A DNA stretch of 64,000 bases from Chrysomallon squamiferum (lineage: Eukaryota > Mollusca > Gastropoda > Neomphalida > Peltospiridae): positions 933,137 to 997,136 of the forward strand of contig CM022668.1 of assembly GCA_012295275.1 (NCBI GenBank), written 5' to 3'. The notes under the pieces are model-generated. The model did not search any database, was not told the DNA's origin, and saw nothing but the letters and a program-made list of their open reading frames with translations. Positions 42,101 through 48,100 of the stretch are shown here, one piece after another (position 1 is the first letter of the stretch; the number at the start of each line of letters is the position of its first letter). A program made the position numbers and the translations under genes.

Positions 42101-45100
42101 TTAGAAATATATCTCAACAAGCAAAAGACTTCATTTCAAAACTTCTCAAGAAGAATCCAAGGTAAATTGATTATTTTAAAAACATTAAATAGTGGTGTTC
42201 ACAATCATTGTCAAATGCAAAGGATGTGAAAGTGTTACAGATATCTCCTGTGTTTCTAAAAGATCAAAGTGAAGATGATAACAAGAAGCTTTAGACTGGC
42301 TAGATACAAACAATTATACTAAATCTAAACTGTTTTTAAAATGTAATCTTAAAATGCAGTTTCCATTAGGTTGTTATTTTGAGATTTTTTCCAATTTTCC
42401 AGTGACAGAATGAGTATTGATGAGTGTCTGTCTCACCCATGGATTGTGGAGGGTGCCATTAAAGGCCAAGGTTTAAAAGTTGACATCAATAAAATTAAAA
42501 ATTATCTAGCAGCAGACAAAGCAGAGGTAAGTTAATTATGTGAAATTTTACAAAAAAAGTTTTCATTTCTAGTATCAAAAATATATCTGTAAAGAATTTT
42601 ATTTTTATAACAGTTGAAGATCTCCTACATTTATACAAACTTATACATCTTGAAAATACCTACCATAAATTTTAATGTCCTTTTAATACTACAAATGTTT
42701 AAAATGTTTAATATCTACTGAAATTTAATAATATATTTTTTTATTCCTTATACAAATATTTAGTAGCTACTGAAAATAATAAATGATGCAGTAAAGTATA
42801 TAATTATATTGCAGAGACAAAAAGAGATGGTTCACACTGTTGCTGTGAGACAAAATCTCTCTCGTCTCTTGGATGGAATTGTGTATGAGAGAAATCTTCA
42901 GCCAGCAGTAGACAGGCTCACGAGACAACCAGTGTTTCCTAGATCCAAGGAATTTGGAGAATTTGTTGATAATCAAACACCGTAATCATTTGCAATTTCT
43001 TTTAAAATATATTTTTATATAAACATACACATTACAGTCAATCTGTGAAACCAGTCATTACATGAAATGCCTAAAAATTTCACTCATTTCATGAATAGCT
43101 GAAACAGTATCCAAGCATTGAATGAAATGAGCCAAAAAGATATGGAAAGAAAGACAGAATTAATGTTTACATATTGACTATATCATAGTTCACAGGAAAT
43201 CAGTTGTATTTGTAACAAAAAACTGTTCAGTCATGTAAGTACATTATACAATCATTACATACAGTGACAAAATGGGTTTAGGAAGTAGGAGTATGCAAAA
43301 TACTGAGGGTTAAGGGGTATGGACACTGTAAGCCCCTCCATGAAAAATGTTTAGTAATGTGAAAAAGTTTTTTTTTTTATTATTGCTGGCAGATAATAGG
43401 AAAATAAACTGAGCTTGTTTTAATACAGAAAATGACCTTTATATGTTGTCAACAATCAAATTACAGTGAGAGCCTGACCTACACTGAGGAATTTTGTTAA
43501 CAGAAAGAAATGATTTTTAGACATTTCATGAAAGTTTTAAGCTTTACATAAAATGACTGATGGTCAGATGCATTACTTGAAATTGCAGAATATTTCAGGC
43601 ATTTTGCAACTATTTTACAGATTGACTGTGTATTTGTATGTGTGTGTGTGTACATATAGGCATATATATATATATATACATAATTTAAAAAATAATAATC
43701 AAAATTCAGGAAATAAAAATCTATTACAATAAATGTGATAAAATATTAATAGTAAAAACAACAAAGTAGCTACCTCCAACATAAAGTCTTACATAGCTCA
43801 TTCTTATTCCTGATTTGTTTGTAAGTACACACAAACATCAAACTAAAATGAAATTTTAATTTATTTGACTTTAAATTTGTATTAATAATTTGTTATTTGG
43901 ATTTGAATGTTTTTCTATAAATACTGTTTTAGAATGTTGTATATACATTTTTCACTGAAATAAACTAACATAGAAATCTATTTGTGTGTACTTCATTTAG
44001 AAATTTTCTCCATGTTAATCCATATCTAGGTATGACTGGCATTCAAGATTTGAGCAGAGTCCTGAGCGTGAGTCTCGACTCAGAGATGAGAAGTCAGAAC
44101 CAGAAAGAGAAGTGTTGTCTTCTTCCATTAAAAAAGAAATAAAGTGGATGGAAAGCAGTAAATCAGTGAGACCAGACATTTCCAGACTGGACAGAAAAAG
44201 AACATCGCTCACAACATCAGATCAAGAAGGTTTCTTAGTTTATCATATTTACATATTGACCAAAGTTATATATTAAAAGTTTTAATTATTCAGATATGTG
44301 AAATTTAGTTGTATTCCTTTTTTGTTAGGAAGCCACTAATTTGTATCTGTAAGAATAAGAAAAATATTCTTAATACATAACTTATCCAGTTAAATGATTA
44401 CTTAATTTTCTACCATTCTTTGCTAATTGGAAAGAAATCATAAGAAAATGAAAATACATAATACATTTTTATACTGTTGTTTCATTTAAATGTCAGTATT
44501 AAAAGAAGCAAATTTTGTAGTACATTTTAATTCACAGTAAATATATTTTATTTTTAGACTCTGCTTGTCCAGTTTTCAGAAGCAAGCTGTCTGACATGTC
44601 CTTCCAAATTGGAGACAGTGTCATCTTGACCTGTCAGGTTGAATGCCCTCCAATGCCAACAGTCACATGGTATCACAATGAAGAACTTATTCTCGAAGGA
44701 AGTCGAACTGTAACCAGTATCACTGAGGATGGTTTTATTTCACTAACTATTGTCAGTGCCAAAACTTATGATGCTGGAGTTTACAAGTGTGTGCTTAGAA
44801 ACAAATCAGGAAGAAGTATCAGCTATGCAAGACTTTATGTTGGAGGTAGATACTTTGTTGTTTTTACTATTAGTATATTATCACATTTATTGTAATAGAT
44901 TTTTTAATTTCTGACTTTTTATTATTATTTTTTTCAACAATGCTTCTGAGCCTGGTATAGTCTTTCTTTACATATTTGGGCACAGATGATAAATTTCAGA
45001 AAACAGTATCCTGCCACAGTTGTATAAATAAAGTTTCATTAGCTGTGCAATAAATAGGTGCAAGATGATAAGTGATTTAAAAGTATTATATTAACTTTTT

Positions 45101-48100
45101 TTTAATAATATACAAAGTTATTTGATTTCCATTCTTCTACTGCTTATTTCCCTTTATTCAAATGAGTGTCTCAGGTTATTTTACAAGAAGACTGTTTCTT
45201 TTAGAGATTCCAGATCGACCAGGAAGACCAGTTGTAACTCAGACTTCAGCAAATGAAGCTCTTGTTATCTGGGACACTCCCAGATTTGATGGCAGTTCCG
45301 ACATCTTGTACTACAGAATTGATTTTAAAAAGTCAGGTTAGTTGTTCAGAATTTACATTTTACTCCAGCATATTTATTCTTTAGTTAAATTGTTTTCAGT
45401 GAAAGAAAATGTTTAATAATCACATCTTTAACAAATTTATTTAGCATTAGAACTATGAACTATTAGTATGAACTATATTTTATAGATATAAATAACCAGA
45501 CAATAAAACATGTGCACTCCCCCTGTATAAATATAAACCAACATAGACACAAACATTCAAAATAAATTAGCCATAACTTAGCTATTAATGTATCTATTGT
45601 AGGAGAAACAAAATGGATACCTGCTGTTTTCACAACTAACGAATCAGCTTTGATTCGTAAGCTTGAACCAGAAACAGCTTATCGGTTCCGTGTGTGTGCT
45701 TTCAACAAGTATGGAGCAGGTTCTTTCAGCTGGTCCTCTGTAGAAGTAACAACAAAAACAAAAGGTTGGATGTATTGATTTTATACTATGTCATTTACAT
45801 TTATTTTTAATAAAAGCAGTACTGTATCACTCATCCAATTTTAGATCAACTTCTTAGGTAAATAACTTACACAACTAGACATATAGTTATTTAGTGTATC
45901 TTTGGCTGTATGAATAAATCATCTAATAAAGTGCTTTATATTTCTAAGTTTTTATTTGATTGTTTTGGGCATATTACACTGTTACAAAATATCTTAATGC
46001 TGCCAACTAGTCATCACATAGCGGACTAGAAGCAAGTTTTATCCAACATCTTTTGAAGTAAATTTAGAGCAAATCATTCTACCTTGACATCACAATAGAA
46101 AAATCATACTTCCCATTATTAATTAAGATTAGAAAGCAAAAACTAAAAAATGAAACTTTAAAGGATGTAGAATATTGCACACTTTCTTATTTTAATATTA
46201 ATCCATCTTTTGTCTATGCTCTTATCATAGACAAATTTATTTCAAGTATGTCCACTGAACTGTTTTTCACTGGTGACCTAGAACTACTTGATAAAAATAC
46301 AGTTTTCCTGTGTATGGGAAGGCACACATAATGATACTTTGCTACTGTATAATCATCATTATACTGTTGAAACTAATAAATGTTAATATCAATAACAATA
46401 TAGTAAGATGATGTTAAACATTCAATTGTTTTGTAGATGCTGATTGTATTAGATCTGTTCGTGAACTTGATCTTGAGATAACCTTGTCAAACCAATCTGA
46501 AAAGCCACCAAAATTATTGAAAACTGATTATGAATCAAAATCAGAACTGGTCATGGAAAAGTCACCAGATACAGATTATAATTTTGGACCATTTATTTGG
46601 AAGTGAGTAACAAGATTTCTATATTTTTAATCCTTTAAATATATTTTAAAATATATTAACCATTTTAAAAATACACTGTTAAGTAAATTTGTAAAGTATT
46701 TTGCATGTACATAGTTGCATATATATTTGTATAAATGTGTGTTTGTCTGCATACATGTATATTTTTAAACAGTCGTTGAACAGAAGGATAAATATATTAC
46801 ATCTTACATATTTAATTATTATTTTTACATCTGCAGTGGAAAGTTTTCTCAGATCCAACATGTCAGTGACAAAGATAAGGGAGGAAACTTTGTGTGCAAG
46901 AAAGTAGTGAAGGATTCAGATAACTTACATGAATACAACATTTTACGTGAAGTGAAACACGAGTGTATTGTAACTCTAATCAGATGTTACTCTACATCCA
47001 CTCACATTTATCTGTTTCTGGAGAGACTGGAAGGTGATAACATTGTCAATCACTTGACATGTAGAAGGAAATACACTGAGATTGCAGTTATCAGAATTAT
47101 TACACAGGTTCGATATTTTCTTAATTCTCTAAAGATTTTATTTCAGGCTGATTAAAAGTAAAATACTGGACAGTTTGAAGTATCTAATAACAAGATTAAA
47201 ATATACAAAATTATGAAAGACAGTTATTTGATAATTAAAAAATCAGAAGATGTCAAAAAGATTTTATCTGTTTAAACTAAGATTAAAAACAACTCTGATT
47301 CATTTATTTTGTTTTAATGAGAAACAAAGTTTAATAGACAGATTATTTATAATAACATTTATAATAACAGATTTTTAGTGATAAAACAGAAATTATTTAT
47401 TGTAGACTTTAATAAATATATTTATTTTTAAAATTAGCTATAAGTTATATTATATATGTGTGTATGTGTTTGTGTCTGTGAGTGTGTGTCCAGACAAACC
47501 TTGTTTAACAGTCACACAAGAAACTTCACAAAAGTGTCGATTATAGACAGGTAACAGTTATATACAGGCCCATGGCTTAATAAAACAACTTCAACCTATA
47601 TTTCAATTTTCACAGACAAGGACAAATATCTTTATGAGAAGTAGCATTTTTATTTTATACAAGAATTTCCATGTTAGTAAATAGTGACAGTACAGAAAAG
47701 ATTTTTGTTCACTTTTTAATAAAATACATATGAATGTTTATGTATTTCTGCAGACATAGTTTTATGACAGATTTAACATGTTTACCTGAGTGATGTAGTA
47801 ATTTTATTGTTATAATAATTGTTAATACTGTCTGTTCACTTTTTTATCAGCTGTTGAATGGTCTTCAGTATCTTCACCATCTTGGTATTGTACATCTCAA
47901 TGTTCAGCCCAGCAGTGTGGTCACTGTCAGCAGACAGCATCTTCACATCAAAATTATAGACTTCAGCCTGGCCAGGAGACTGAAAAATGGAGAAGATGAA
48001 GTATTTCCAAGAGCTGGCTATCCTGATTTCCATGGGTATGTATAATCATTGTCAAACTAGTTATACTTCAAAAAAAAAAAAAAAAAATTAAAATTAAAGA

